From the NCBI GenBank assembly GCA_910585555.1, contig CAJUFU010000010.1, positions 1 to 64,000 of the forward strand: a stretch of DNA of 64,000 bases, read 5' to 3'. Shown piece after piece: positions 41,462 to 49,855 of the stretch (positions are counted from its first letter, which is position 1; the number at the start of each line of letters is the position of its first letter). The position numbers were made by a program, and so were the translations under genes. Under the pieces are notes generated by a model. It had not been told where the DNA came from, ran no database searches, and was given only the letters and a program-made list of their open reading frames with translations. The DNA is from an uncultured Lachnospiraceae bacterium. Its GTDB lineage: Bacteria > Bacillota > Clostridia > Lachnospirales > Lachnospiraceae.

Positions 41462-41926
41462 ATGTCATATCAAATCAGAAGTGCATACCGGGATGAATGG
41501 GAAGATGCCATGGCGCTTGCCTGGAAAACCTTTTTGAGGTTTGAGGCGGATGTCTATACCCCGGAAGGAGTAAAGAATTTCGAGAATTTTATTACGGATT
41601 CGACACTGCACCGCATGTTTGTCATGGGGGCGTACCAGATGTTTGTCGCGTTGGACGGCAAGAAGATTGTCGGTATGATTACCCTGCGGGATAATGCGCA
41701 CATTTCTCTTTTGTTCGTGGATGAAGAATATCATAGGCGAGGAATCGGTCGAGCTTTGATACAGTATTTGGCTAATTACCTGTTGACAGAACTGCAGGTT
41801 GGCCGTGTGACCGTGAACTCGTCTCCTTATGGGGTCCAATTTTATCATAAGCTGGGATTTAAAGATCTGCGACCGCAAGAGCATCGGGACGGAATTACCT
41901 ACACGCCGATGGAATTTATATTATAA
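41462..41926 (+). CDS. GNAT-family N-acetyltransferase
   Basis: A 154-residue acetyl-CoA-dependent transferase. Visible: IRSAYRDEWEDAMALAWKTF, GKKIVGMITLRDNAHISLLFVDEEY, motif A HRRGIGRALIQYL (acetyl-CoA phosphate loop) and YHKLGFKDLRPQ near the end. Substrate unknown. ATG 41462 chosen over an upstream in-frame TTG; the ribosome site is weak (AGG at 41448-41450). It is followed by the HD-GYP gene after 15 bases and probably shares its transcript. Confidence 0.85.
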   Translation: MSYQIRSAYRDEWEDAMALAWKTFLRFEADVYTPEGVKNFENFITDSTLHRMFVMGAYQMFVALDGKKIVGMITLRDNAHISLLFVDEEYHRRGIGRALIQYLANYLLTELQVGRVTVNSSPYGVQFYHKLGFKDLRPQEHRDGITYTPMEFIL

Positions 41927-41941
41927 TGACGGGAGACGCTT

Positions 41942-43198
41942 ATGGAGTATATTAGAAGTAAGGATATTTTTCTGCTGATGCGGGATATCATGAAAATGAT
42001 CAATCCAACTCTGATGGAGCATGGTTCCAGGGTTGCCTACATAGTTTATAAGATGCTTCAGGAAGAAGGAAGATACGAGGAATTTGAGCTGGCGGATATC
42101 GTCATGGTGGCGACCATGCATGATATCGGCGCGTATAAGACAGAGAAAGAACGTATCAATGATTTGCTGCATTATGAGCCAAGGGACAATATGGCACATT
42201 CCATTTATGGGCATCTGTTCTTTAAGTACTTGTCTCCATTGCCGGATATGTCCAAGGTGCTGATGTACCACCACATGGATTATGACAAACTGAAAGACAC
42301 AGGTTATGAGTATAAAGATGTGGCAGCATATGTGAATATTGCGGAGAAAATGGATCTCTATTCCAATACCCTGCGGGAGAAATTTGATCCGCGCATGTTC
42401 CAGAAGCAAGCGGGTGTGAAGCTTTCCGCAGCGGGACTAGACCGTTTCTATCAGTGCAATACCAAGTATAATCTGTTTGGCAGGATAAAGAGCGGGGAGT
42501 TTAAGCAGGAACTGGATGAAATCGTAGAATATATGCTCTTTTCCAACGAGGATAAGAAACGGTTCTTGGAAATGCTGATGTATTGTATGGGATTTGTCAG
42601 AGAGTCTATGGTGCTTGATACTGTGATGGCAATCTGTATCTGTGATGAGATAAGTAAGATGATGTATCTGCCGGAACAGGAAAGAGAGATTCTTTATTAT
42701 GCCGCACTGCTTCATGATATCGGTATGCTGGCCATACCCAAGGAGATTGTCAGGGCCCCTCGTAAATTGAAGCGGGAAGAAGTACAGTTCGTCCGTTCCC
42801 ATGTGAAGATCATAGAAGAGCATCTGGGCGCCAGAATGGCTCCTGAAATCGTTGATATTGTATTAGCCCATCATGAGAGAGGCGATGGCAGCGGCTATCC
42901 ATTGCAGTTAAAGGCAGGACAGATTAGTCTCAATCAGGGCATTCTGCAGATTGCGGATGTGGTGTGCGCGCTGAACAGTAAGAGAAGCTACAGGGAGAAT
43001 ATGACAAAAGAACAGGTGATACGGGAGTTAAATGAGGAGGCGGCTAAGAAACGCCTGAAACAGCAGATCGTAACGATGTTTGTCAATTCTTATGACGAGA
43101 TTATGGAACGTGTCAGGAAGGAAACCGCCAGTATACTGAAAATGTATCAGACACTGAACCTGCAGTATCAGCAGATTAGTAAGAAGTATAATATTTAG
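41942..43198 (+). CDS. HD-GYP-type phosphohydrolase with two HD domains
   Basis: A 418-residue cytoplasmic protein. The N-terminal HD domain (about 20-150) has GSRVAYIVYKML, VATMHDIGAYKT and MYHHMDYDKL; the C-terminal one (about 195-370) has ALLHDIGMLAIPKEIV, VRSHVKIIEEHL and VLAHHERGDGSGYPL, close to the HD-GYP signature. The second domain is a likely c-di-GMP phosphodiesterase. The first keeps its own HD pair, so it may also be active. Two diguanylate cyclases in the window (8283 and 43975) make c-di-GMP turnover a plausible role. Starts 15 bases after the GNAT gene. Confidence 0.85.
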   Translation: MEYIRSKDIFLLMRDIMKMINPTLMEHGSRVAYIVYKMLQEEGRYEEFELADIVMVATMHDIGAYKTEKERINDLLHYEPRDNMAHSIYGHLFFKYLSPLPDMSKVLMYHHMDYDKLKDTGYEYKDVAAYVNIAEKMDLYSNTLREKFDPRMFQKQAGVKLSAAGLDRFYQCNTKYNLFGRIKSGEFKQELDEIVEYMLFSNEDKKRFLEMLMYCMGFVRESMVLDTVMAICICDEISKMMYLPEQEREILYYAALLHDIGMLAIPKEIVRAPRKLKREEVQFVRSHVKIIEEHLGARMAPEIVDIVLAHHERGDGSGYPLQLKAGQISLNQGILQIADVVCALNSKRSYRENMTKEQVIRELNEEAAKKRLKQQIVTMFVNSYDEIMERVRKETASILKMYQTLNLQYQQISKKYNI

Positions 43199-43265
43199 TT
43201 TTCCCGGAATAAATAATAGTTACAATATTTTGTACTTTTTATAGCTTTTTAGTAGAATTGTGTAC

Positions 43266-43271
43266 TATAAT
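43266..43271 (+). promoter_or_regulatory. Probable -10 box of the yesL-like gene
   Basis: Perfect TATAAT 31 bases before the start codon; no good -35 at 16-18 bases. A weak or activator-dependent promoter is possible. Confidence 0.35.
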
Positions 43272-43301
43272 GTAATTGTATCTTTTGGAAAAGAGGCTGT
43301 T

Positions 43302-43982
43302 ATGGGTAAATTTTTTGATATGGACAGTCCCATTATGCGGTTCTTAAACCGTTTAGGGGATTTGTTGATTCTGAATTTTTTAATGATCATCTGCTGTATC
43401 CCGATTATCACGGCGGGTGCTGCGTTTACGGCGATGCATTACGTTCTGCTTAAAATAGTACGGGATGAAGAAGGATACCTGATCAGGGGATTTTTCAAAT
43501 CTTTTATCACCAATTTTAAGCAGGCAACCATTATGTGGCTTATCATGCTTTTGGTAATCCTTGTGTATATTGGGGACGGATTGATTTTTCAATATTCTTC
43601 CATCCAGTTTCCCAAACCTTTGATGATTGCAGTGATAGCGATAGCTTTTTTACTGTTCATGACAGCGATTTATGTCTTTCCGTTACAGGCAAGATTTGAG
43701 AATAAGGTGAAGAATACGTTGAAAAATGCGATGATTTTGGCCTTCGCGAATCTTCCGAAGACCATATTGATGGTCATTCTTTATGCGCTGCCTTTGATAA
43801 TCGGGTATTTTTCATCCTATGCACTTGTTTTTGTAATCATGTTTGGTATTTCAGCACCAGCTTATGGCGCGGCTTGGCTATACAGTGGTATTTTTAAGAA
43901 ATTAGAACCGGAAGAGGAGACAGTTTCCGATTTGGATTTTTCCATCAGTGTAGAGCAAGAGAATGGGGGAATCGATGGATAA
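43302..43982 (+). CDS. YesL/DUF624 family membrane protein
   Basis: A 226-residue protein with about five membrane helices. Visible: FFDMDSPIMRFLNRLGDLL, ILNFLMIICCIPIITAGAAF, TAMHYVLLKIVRDEEGYLIR and FFKSFITNFKQATIMWLIML. This opening is the DUF624 (YesL) signature. Such genes usually sit beside carbohydrate ABC transporters and YesM/YesN sensors; here a CUT1 transporter lies 1.7 kb downstream. Exact role unknown. ATG 43302 has AAAGAGG upstream; the stop overlaps the next gene by 8 bases. Confidence 0.85.
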   Translation: MGKFFDMDSPIMRFLNRLGDLLILNFLMIICCIPIITAGAAFTAMHYVLLKIVRDEEGYLIRGFFKSFITNFKQATIMWLIMLLVILVYIGDGLIFQYSSIQFPKPLMIAVIAIAFLLFMTAIYVFPLQARFENKVKNTLKNAMILAFANLPKTILMVILYALPLIIGYFSSYALVFVIMFGISAPAYGAAWLYSGIFKKLEPEEETVSDLDFSISVEQENGGIDG

Positions 43983-45462
43983 TCAAAACAGGTCAACTGT
44001 ACTGCAGTGGCTGGTTCCGACAGTAATTATGATGATAGTCGTTGTGGCCATGTTGATTAATTTTTCCAGTAAGAGAAGTAATGAGGCAGAGAGTACGGTA
44101 TCCAGAAATCTGATCACTGCAACGGAAACTTTTGCGGAAGCGTTTCTACATCAGCTTGAGATGGCCCAGAAGACAGCAAAGCCGATTTGCGTGCTGTTAG
44201 AACGGGAGGGCGTTGAGGATACGGAACGGACGGCAGAATTGCTGGCGATTGCCAGAGAATGTTCCGATTCCTATGAAGCGGTCTACTGCGATGTGAACGG
44301 GCAGGGCTGGAATCAGGACGGCGCAGAGATATCTATTGCGGATGCGGCGTATTTTGAGGCGTTGCAGCGTCCGGAATCCATGTACATATACACAGATGAA
44401 GAACAGCCGGCAGTTCTTGTTGTAGAACGTATTGCGACGGAGAATCTGCAAGGATATCTGCTTTTGTATTATTCTATGGAACACTTTGATATAATACTTT
44501 CCAAAGCGGGCTTCGATTCAGCCGCCTTTCTGGCGATTGTGGATACGGAAGGAAAGATTCTGGGGGTAAACGGTGCGGCGGAGAGTAATTGCCTGCAGTC
44601 AGGGAATCTGCTAGAGTCCGTTGAAGTCTATAACAGCGAAACGGCCAAGACAATGCGAAATCGTATGAGCAGTGGCTCCAAAGGCACTTTTTCCATTGCG
44701 GCGGGAAAGCAGAAGCATACGCTCGTCTATGTGCCGCTGGGGGCGGAACATTGGGGAATGGTGCTGGGCGTCAGCCAGGATTATGTGGACAGACAGGTTG
44801 ATTTCCAGTGGAAAAGTGCCAGAAATATGATTACGTCATTGTTCATCGTTATCATTGCTTTTGTATGTATCGTCATGGTCATCAATATTGTAGGGAAGAT
44901 ACGCAGTAATGAGAAGAAGAGAGAGCTGGAAGATAAGGCGGACACAGATCTTCTTACCGGTTTGAACAATAAGCTGGCTACGGAGCGCAAAATCAAAACG
45001 TATATGGCGCAAAATCCGCAGTCCCAGTCTATGCTGTTTCTGTTTGATATTGATAATTTTAAAAAGATTAACGATACCATGGGCCATGCTTTCGGCGATG
45101 AAGTGCTAAGATCTCTGGGGACACAGATCGGGGCCATTTTCAGGGCAAGCGATATCGTCGGCCGGGTAGGCGGCGATGAATTCATGGTTTTCCTAAAGGG
45201 AATAACGGACGAGGAGATCATTTTAAAAGAGGCAAGAAAGGTAGAGAATTTCTTTAAGAGCTTTCAGGCTGGTGAGTATGTAAAGTATGCGGCCACGGCC
45301 AGCATCGGCGTAGCAATCTTTCCCCAGGAAGGGGCGGACTTTGAATCTCTGTATAAAGCGGCCGATCAAGGATTGTATAAGGCGAAGAAGCGGGGGAAGA
45401 ACCAGCTGGCATTTTACAGTGATGCGAGAACGACAGCGAAACAAGAAACAAATCAGGCGTAA
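43975..45462 (+). CDS. Membrane diguanylate cyclase with extracellular sensor domain
   Basis: A 495-residue protein. Two membrane helices (about 12-31 and 283-307) enclose a sensor region of 250 residues with a dCache-like look (FLAIVDTEGKILGVNG). The cytoplasmic GGDEF domain has DTDLLTGLNNKLATE, FDIDNFKKINDTMGHAFGD and GRVGGDEFMVFLKG, with an RASD inhibitory site five residues before GGDEF, so product feedback is likely. ATG 43975 with GGGGGAA is preferred over ATG 43963. The 8-base overlap with the yesL-like gene suggests coupled translation. Confidence 0.87.
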   Translation: MDNQNRSTVLQWLVPTVIMMIVVVAMLINFSSKRSNEAESTVSRNLITATETFAEAFLHQLEMAQKTAKPICVLLEREGVEDTERTAELLAIARECSDSYEAVYCDVNGQGWNQDGAEISIADAAYFEALQRPESMYIYTDEEQPAVLVVERIATENLQGYLLLYYSMEHFDIILSKAGFDSAAFLAIVDTEGKILGVNGAAESNCLQSGNLLESVEVYNSETAKTMRNRMSSGSKGTFSIAAGKQKHTLVYVPLGAEHWGMVLGVSQDYVDRQVDFQWKSARNMITSLFIVIIAFVCIVMVINIVGKIRSNEKKRELEDKADTDLLTGLNNKLATERKIKTYMAQNPQSQSMLFLFDIDNFKKINDTMGHAFGDEVLRSLGTQIGAIFRASDIVGRVGGDEFMVFLKGITDEEIILKEARKVENFFKSFQAGEYVKYAATASIGVAIFPQEGADFESLYKAADQGLYKAKKRGKNQLAFYSDARTTAKQETNQA

Positions 45463-45491
45463 CAAGCTTAATCGGAATCATAAGATGACAA

Positions 45492-45522
45492 GGACGGCGA
45501 AAAATTTTCGCCGTCTTTCTTT
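45492..45522 (+). terminator. Intrinsic terminator after the GGDEF gene
   Basis: GACGGCGAAAA followed within a few bases by TTTTCGCCGTC (45493-45514), then TTTCTTTCT. Confidence 0.85.
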
Positions 45523-45579
45523 CTGTTTTAGTAATTTTCAATAAAAAAATCAGAAATTTTACTTTTAAAATAAAAGGTA

Positions 45580-45608
45580 TTGACATATATGTAAAAGGGA
45601 TATACAAT
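45580..45608 (+). promoter_or_regulatory. Promoter of the CUT1 transporter operon
   Basis: Perfect -35 TTGACA (45580-45585), 17-base spacer, -10 TACAAT (45603-45608). Strong consensus fits an abundant binding protein. Confidence 0.8.
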
Positions 45609-45690
45609 AAGAATACGAAAACGATTAAGTAAATGACTTGATGTTTTCCAGACCTATTCATTTTTATCAAATAAAGGAGGAATTGAAAAA

Positions 45691-47142
45691 GTGAAAAAGA
45701 AATTAGTGAGTATTTTACTGGCAACAGCTATGGTAGCAACTTTGGCTGGCTGCGGCGGCAGTGATGCACCGGCAGCAGAAGCACCTGCGGCAGAAGAGCC
45801 GGCAGCAGAAGAGCCCGCTGCGGAAGAACCGGCAGCAGAAGAGCCTGCAGCTGAGGAACCTGCGGCGGAAGCACCCGCAGCAGCGGACGGCGAGCTGGCT
45901 TACAACGGTAACATCTCCATCATGCACTTCTCCACATCTGAAGAGTCCGAGGGTAACGGCGGCTCCGACGGTTTCAGAACATGTCTGGCACAGTGGCAGG
46001 ATGCCCATGGAAATATTACTTTAGACGAAGAAGTTCTGGCAAACGACGACTATAAGACACAGATTGCTACACGTGCAGCAGCAGACGATCTCCCGGATGT
46101 GTTCCTGCTTCAGGGTATGAATACCATCAACTGGTCAAAGCAGGGCCTGTTATATGATTTGACAGATTCCATTAAGTCTTCTCCGTACGCTTCTAATTAC
46201 AACATGGATTACCTGATTCCTTTCACAGCAGACGGCAAGTATTATGCATATCCTGCTCTGACAGGCGGTACATGTACAGTCGTAATTTATGATGAGGCTA
46301 TGTGGAAAGAGGCAGGGTTTGATTCCTTCCCGACCACTTGGGCTGACGTAGAGAAGGCAGCGGAGTACTTTGGCGGTGAGGGTATTGACACTATCGCATT
46401 TGGTAACTCCGGACAGTGGCAGTTGAACTCCTGTTTCGTATCCTGCTTAGGTTATCAGTATACAGGTACACAGTGGTTCTCTGACATCATCGCGGGTACA
46501 GGAGATTTCGAAGCACCTGAATTCGTGGCAGCTTTGACAGAGACACAGCGTCTCTTCCATGACACCAGCATCTTCAACAAGGACTTTAATGCAATTTCCA
46601 ACGAGGATGCGCGTGAGTACTACATTTCCGGCGATGCAGCAGCATTTATCGGCGGTAACTGGGATGCTTCCTATATCCAGGCTTCTCTGGAAGGAGATCC
46701 TAAATTTGACACAACCAAGTTTGCAGTACTTCCTCAGGCAGCAGATGCTACCAAATATGAGAAGTTCCAGAACATCGGTCTTGGTTATGGTATGGCAATC
46801 AGCGCTAAGGCAGCAGAGGATCCTGACAAACTGGCAGCATGTATCGATCTTTGCCAGTATCTGACAGGTACAGCTTTCTCTGAGTACGTAGGTGCGAATT
46901 ATGCACTGGCTGGTTTCTGCGGTTCCGACGTTGATCTGTCTAAGTTTGATACTTACACACAGGATTTCTACAATTTCTCCTATGTGGACAACAAGGGCTG
47001 TGAGATTTATGACTCTTATGTAGATGGTTCCGTATGGTCCGTACTTAACACTGAGATGCAGGAAATGGTTAACGGTGACAAAGATCCCGCAACGGTAGCG
47101 GCAGATACACAGGCTGCATACAAAGCATATCTTGGTCAGTAA
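45691..47142 (+). CDS. Carbohydrate ABC transporter substrate-binding lipoprotein (CUT1)
   Basis: A 483-residue lipoprotein. Lipobox VATLAGC (Cys near 21), then an Ala/Glu/Pro linker with several AAEEP repeats (about 26-65), then a family 1 extracellular solute-binding domain: [59 protein letters not shown] and [12 protein letters not shown]. Starts with GTG 45691 after AAAGGAGG (45673-45680). It should bind an oligosaccharide or similar sugar for the two permeases that follow. No ATPase gene is in this operon; the MsmK/UgpC ATPase at 52711 is the likely partner. A GC-rich hairpin after the gene may stabilise its RNA. Confidence 0.9.
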   Translation: MKKKLVSILLATAMVATLAGCGGSDAPAAEAPAAEEPAAEEPAAEEPAAEEPAAEEPAAEAPAAADGELAYNGNISIMHFSTSEESEGNGGSDGFRTCLAQWQDAHGNITLDEEVLANDDYKTQIATRAAADDLPDVFLLQGMNTINWSKQGLLYDLTDSIKSSPYASNYNMDYLIPFTADGKYYAYPALTGGTCTVVIYDEAMWKEAGFDSFPTTWADVEKAAEYFGGEGIDTIAFGNSGQWQLNSCFVSCLGYQYTGTQWFSDIIAGTGDFEAPEFVAALTETQRLFHDTSIFNKDFNAISNEDAREYYISGDAAAFIGGNWDASYIQASLEGDPKFDTTKFAVLPQAADATKYEKFQNIGLGYGMAISAKAAEDPDKLAACIDLCQYLTGTAFSEYVGANYALAGFCGSDVDLSKFDTYTQDFYNFSYVDNKGCEIYDSYVDGSVWSVLNTEMQEMVNGDKDPATVAADTQAAYKAYLGQ

Positions 47143-47168
47143 GTTTTCAGTAAAGTGAAATAAAAAGA

Positions 47169-47195
47169 CCGCCTGGGGGATTTTCCCCCGGGCGG
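47169..47195 (+). terminator. Intra-operon GC-rich hairpin
   Basis: CCGCCTGGGGG (47169-47179) pairs with CCCCCGGGCGG (47185-47195). No strong T run follows, so it is more likely an RNA-stabilising or attenuating hairpin than a full terminator. Confidence 0.6.
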
Positions 47196-47299
47196 ATTCT
47201 TAACGAAAAGGGTTGGTTTTGAGTTAGCGAAGCGTCTTCGTTTCGCGTTTGGGGTATGTCTCAATCAGAGCATGAAAATAAGAAATGGGGGACGATTCT

Positions 47300-48268
47300 A
47301 TGCTGAAGTCTATCAAACCTAAAAAATGGGTTGTAGCTGCATATCTGGCTGTGCCTGTGGCGCTTTATGTGTTCACGGTATTTGCACCGCTTGTGGCAGC
47401 TCTTTTTTACAGCTTTTTTGAATGGAAGGGCGGACCGGTCAAAACATTTAACGGTTTGGCCAACTATTCACAGTTGATACATGATCAGGTGTTCTGGAGC
47501 GCTTTTTGGCATAACATCTTTCTGGTGGTCGTGTGTATCATCGGACAGATTGGTCTGGCGTTTATCGTGGTACTGCTGATCAATTCCAAAGTGACTAAAT
47601 TACAGGGGATTCACAGAACTTTTGGTTTCTTTCCGAGTACGATCTCGGCGGTATGCATCGGTTTTATCTGGCAGATGATTTACGATTCCAAAAGGGGTCT
47701 GCTCAACTACTTTTTAGAGAAAATCGGAAGAGAAGATCTGCAGAAGGTATGGCTCAATGAGCCGGGTTTGGTTATGCTGCTGGTGTCAATTCCCTTAATC
47801 TGGCAGTTTATCGGTTATTATATGGTTATTCTTTTATCTGCGGTATCCTCCATCAGTACGGAAGTATTGGAATCTGCAGAGATTGACGGCGCAACAGGTA
47901 TACAGCGCGCGCGTTACATCGTGTTACCTTTGATTAAGAATACATTGCTTGTGTGTATCACCCTCTGTGTAGCGGGTAATATGAAAGCATTTGATAATAT
48001 CTACGTCATGACGTCGGGTGGTCCGGGTTATTCTTCCATGGTTATGGCGATGTACGGATACAAGGTTTCCTTTGAACAATCTAACCTAGGCTATGGGTCC
48101 TGTATTTCCGTGGGTATCTTCGTATTGGCACTGGCCGTCATCGGCGGTTCTCAGGTGCTCATGAATTATTTCATGACGGACAGCTATGACCGCAATGAGA
48201 AGAAACATTTAAAACAGATTGAAAAAGAAAGAAAACAGGCGATGAAAAATCGCAAAGCAAACGCATAA
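47300..48268 (+). CDS. Carbohydrate ABC transporter permease (CUT1, MalF-like)
   Basis: A 322-residue membrane protein with six helices. Visible: YLAVPVALYVFTVFAPLVAAL, IHRTFGFFPSTISAVCIGFI, and the EAA loop EVLESAEIDGATGIQRARYIVLPLI, which contacts the ATPase. MalF/UgpA-type subunit of a CUT1 importer. ATG 47300 is set by GGGGGA (47287-47292); ATG 47285 overlaps that site. Paired with the next permease gene. Confidence 0.9.
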   Translation: MLKSIKPKKWVVAAYLAVPVALYVFTVFAPLVAALFYSFFEWKGGPVKTFNGLANYSQLIHDQVFWSAFWHNIFLVVVCIIGQIGLAFIVVLLINSKVTKLQGIHRTFGFFPSTISAVCIGFIWQMIYDSKRGLLNYFLEKIGREDLQKVWLNEPGLVMLLVSIPLIWQFIGYYMVILLSAVSSISTEVLESAEIDGATGIQRARYIVLPLIKNTLLVCITLCVAGNMKAFDNIYVMTSGGPGYSSMVMAMYGYKVSFEQSNLGYGSCISVGIFVLALAVIGGSQVLMNYFMTDSYDRNEKKHLKQIEKERKQAMKNRKANA

Positions 48269-48283
48269 AGGAGGGTATCTGCT

Positions 48284-49168
48284 ATGGCTAAAGAAATGAC
48301 AATGACAAAAGTCGAAGATAAATCGGCAGGCACTCAAGTTAAAAAAGGCGTGCTTACTGTAGTGATTAATTTTTTCCTGTGGTTCTTTTCACTGACCTGT
48401 ATCTTCCCGTTGATTTGGATGCTCTATTCTTCCCTGAAGGAGAAGAGAGTATTTAACGCGGATATCATGGGTCTTCCCAAAGAACCGTCGCTGGTAAATT
48501 ATACAAAAATTTTATCCAATAAGGATTACCGCCTGATGCAGTCGGTGGCTAACAGCGCAAGAACGACTATCTTGTCTGTACTGCTGATTGTGCTGATTGC
48601 GTTTATCGTAGGCTACATTTTGGCAAGAATCAATTTTGTGTTTAACAAACCGCTTTATATTATGTTCTTAATGGGAATGCTGATACCGATTCATTCCCTG
48701 ATGGTTCCTATTTATATTATCTTTTCCAAGATGGGGCTGTCTAACCATTGGTATACGCTGCTGTTACCATATGTTTCCTTTGCACTGCCTATGTCCATCT
48801 TCCTGGTACAGGGTTATGTGAGGGGAATTCCTACAGAATTGGAAGAAGCAGCGGCCATTGATGGTTCCACATTCTCTAAGACGATGTTTGGAATTATCCT
48901 GCCGGTTTGTAAGCCGATTCTGGTGACAGTGGCAATCATTAACGTGTTTAGCTGCTGGAACGAGTTCTCTTTCGCGTTGATTTTGATTAAGGACAGAGCA
49001 CTGTACACCGTACCGCTTGGCTTAAAGCAGTTTACCGGTCAGTTTACTTCGGACTATCCAAAGATTATGGCAGCTATGTTAATCACGATGGCGCCTATTG
49101 TGATTTTCTATTTTGCATTTAGCAAACAGATCATTAAGGGTATGGTTGCAGGCGCAGTGAAGGGTTGA
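48284..49168 (+). CDS. Carbohydrate ABC transporter permease (CUT1, MalG-like)
   Basis: A 294-residue membrane protein with six helices. Visible: FSLTCIFPLIWMLYSSLKEK at the first helix, FLMGMLIPIHSLMVPIYIIF, and the EAA loop GIPTELEEAAAIDGSTFSKTMFGII. MalG/UgpE-type subunit forming the channel with the preceding permease. Ribosome site AAAGGAGGG, 15 bases after the previous stop. A terminator at 49222-49266 ends the operon. Confidence 0.9.
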   Translation: MAKEMTMTKVEDKSAGTQVKKGVLTVVINFFLWFFSLTCIFPLIWMLYSSLKEKRVFNADIMGLPKEPSLVNYTKILSNKDYRLMQSVANSARTTILSVLLIVLIAFIVGYILARINFVFNKPLYIMFLMGMLIPIHSLMVPIYIIFSKMGLSNHWYTLLLPYVSFALPMSIFLVQGYVRGIPTELEEAAAIDGSTFSKTMFGIILPVCKPILVTVAIINVFSCWNEFSFALILIKDRALYTVPLGLKQFTGQFTSDYPKIMAAMLITMAPIVIFYFAFSKQIIKGMVAGAVKG

Positions 49169-49221
49169 TATCGTTTGATAAAGGTATATTGGGGAGTATA
49201 CTGCATATAAATGATAATAAA

Positions 49222-49266
49222 GCCAGAGATGAGATTTGAAAAAATCGTAGTCTCTGGTTTTTTCTA
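49222..49266 (+). terminator. Intrinsic terminator of the CUT1 operon
   Basis: CCAGAGA (49223-49229), with an inner GATTT/AATC pair, closes with TCTCTGG (49251-49257), followed by TTTTTTTC. Confidence 0.85.
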
Positions 49267-49297
49267 TGTAATCTTTTAAAGGGATACATAAAAAAGA

Positions 49298-49326
49298 TTG
49301 ACATATACCCTACCGGGGTATACTAT
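49298..49326 (+). promoter_or_regulatory. csoR-copA promoter with CsoR operator
   Basis: Perfect -35 TTGACA (49298-49303), 17-base spacer, -10 TACTAT (49321-49326). The spacer holds ATACCCTACCGGGGTAT (49305-49321), the pseudo-palindrome with a G/C core typical of CsoR sites. Repression released by Cu(I) is the established logic for this family. Confidence 0.85.
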
Positions 49327-49402
49327 ATAAGCAATGAATGATAAAAATGATATTATCAGGAAAGAATAGTATTATGGAAAGCGTAAGAGGGTAAACAGTT
49401 TA

Positions 49403-49825
49403 ATGGCATGGAGTGACACCGAGAAAACAATGGAGATAAAAGCGCAGATGGATGCAGAGATGAGTCAACAGACAGAAGCAGAACGGGATATGGTAAAGGA
49501 ACCGGATACAGCCATAAATGCGGCGGAAAATGTATGCGCCTGCTGCCGCCCCAAGAATACGCCCCGGGATGAGCGGGAGCAGAAGAAATTGAACAGCCGT
49601 CTAAACCGCATTATCGGACAGCTAAAAGGTATCCAGAATATGATAGACGATAACCGTTACTGCGGCGATATTCTGATACAGATTGGCGCAGTGGAGAGCG
49701 CACTGCAGGGATTGGGTTATCAAATTCTGCAGGAACATATGGAGACTTGTGTGACGGAGGAAGTCAAGCAAGGCAACACTGCCATCATGGCGGAGGCAGT
49801 GGAGTTAATGAAGAGGCTCAAATAG
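49403..49825 (+). CDS. csoR: CsoR-family copper-sensing repressor
   Basis: A 140-residue regulator. The DUF156 fold starts at about residue 58: LNSRLNRIIGQLKGIQNMI, then RYCGDILIQIGAVESALQG and LQEHMETCV. The Cys...His...Cys ligand set of copper-responsive CsoR is present (YCGD, EHMETC). A 55-residue N-terminal extension, with CACCRP, is longer than in the usual 90-120-residue members and may add metal ligands. Located directly after a CsoR-type operator and before copA, so autoregulation of a copper export operon is the clear reading. Confidence 0.9.
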   Translation: MAWSDTEKTMEIKAQMDAEMSQQTEAERDMVKEPDTAINAAENVCACCRPKNTPRDEREQKKLNSRLNRIIGQLKGIQNMIDDNRYCGDILIQIGAVESALQGLGYQILQEHMETCVTEEVKQGNTAIMAEAVELMKRLK

Positions 49826-49855
49826 AAAGAGATTGGGCTGGAAATGAGGTAAGAT

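Noticed and set aside
45613..45630. CcpA (cre) site CGAAAACGATTAAG near the CUT1 promoter
   Set aside because: Three mismatches to the cre consensus at conserved positions; not reported as a feature.
47169..47195. Full terminator after the CUT1 binding-protein gene
   Set aside because: The stem is strong but not followed by a T run, and the permease genes downstream have no clear promoter of their own.
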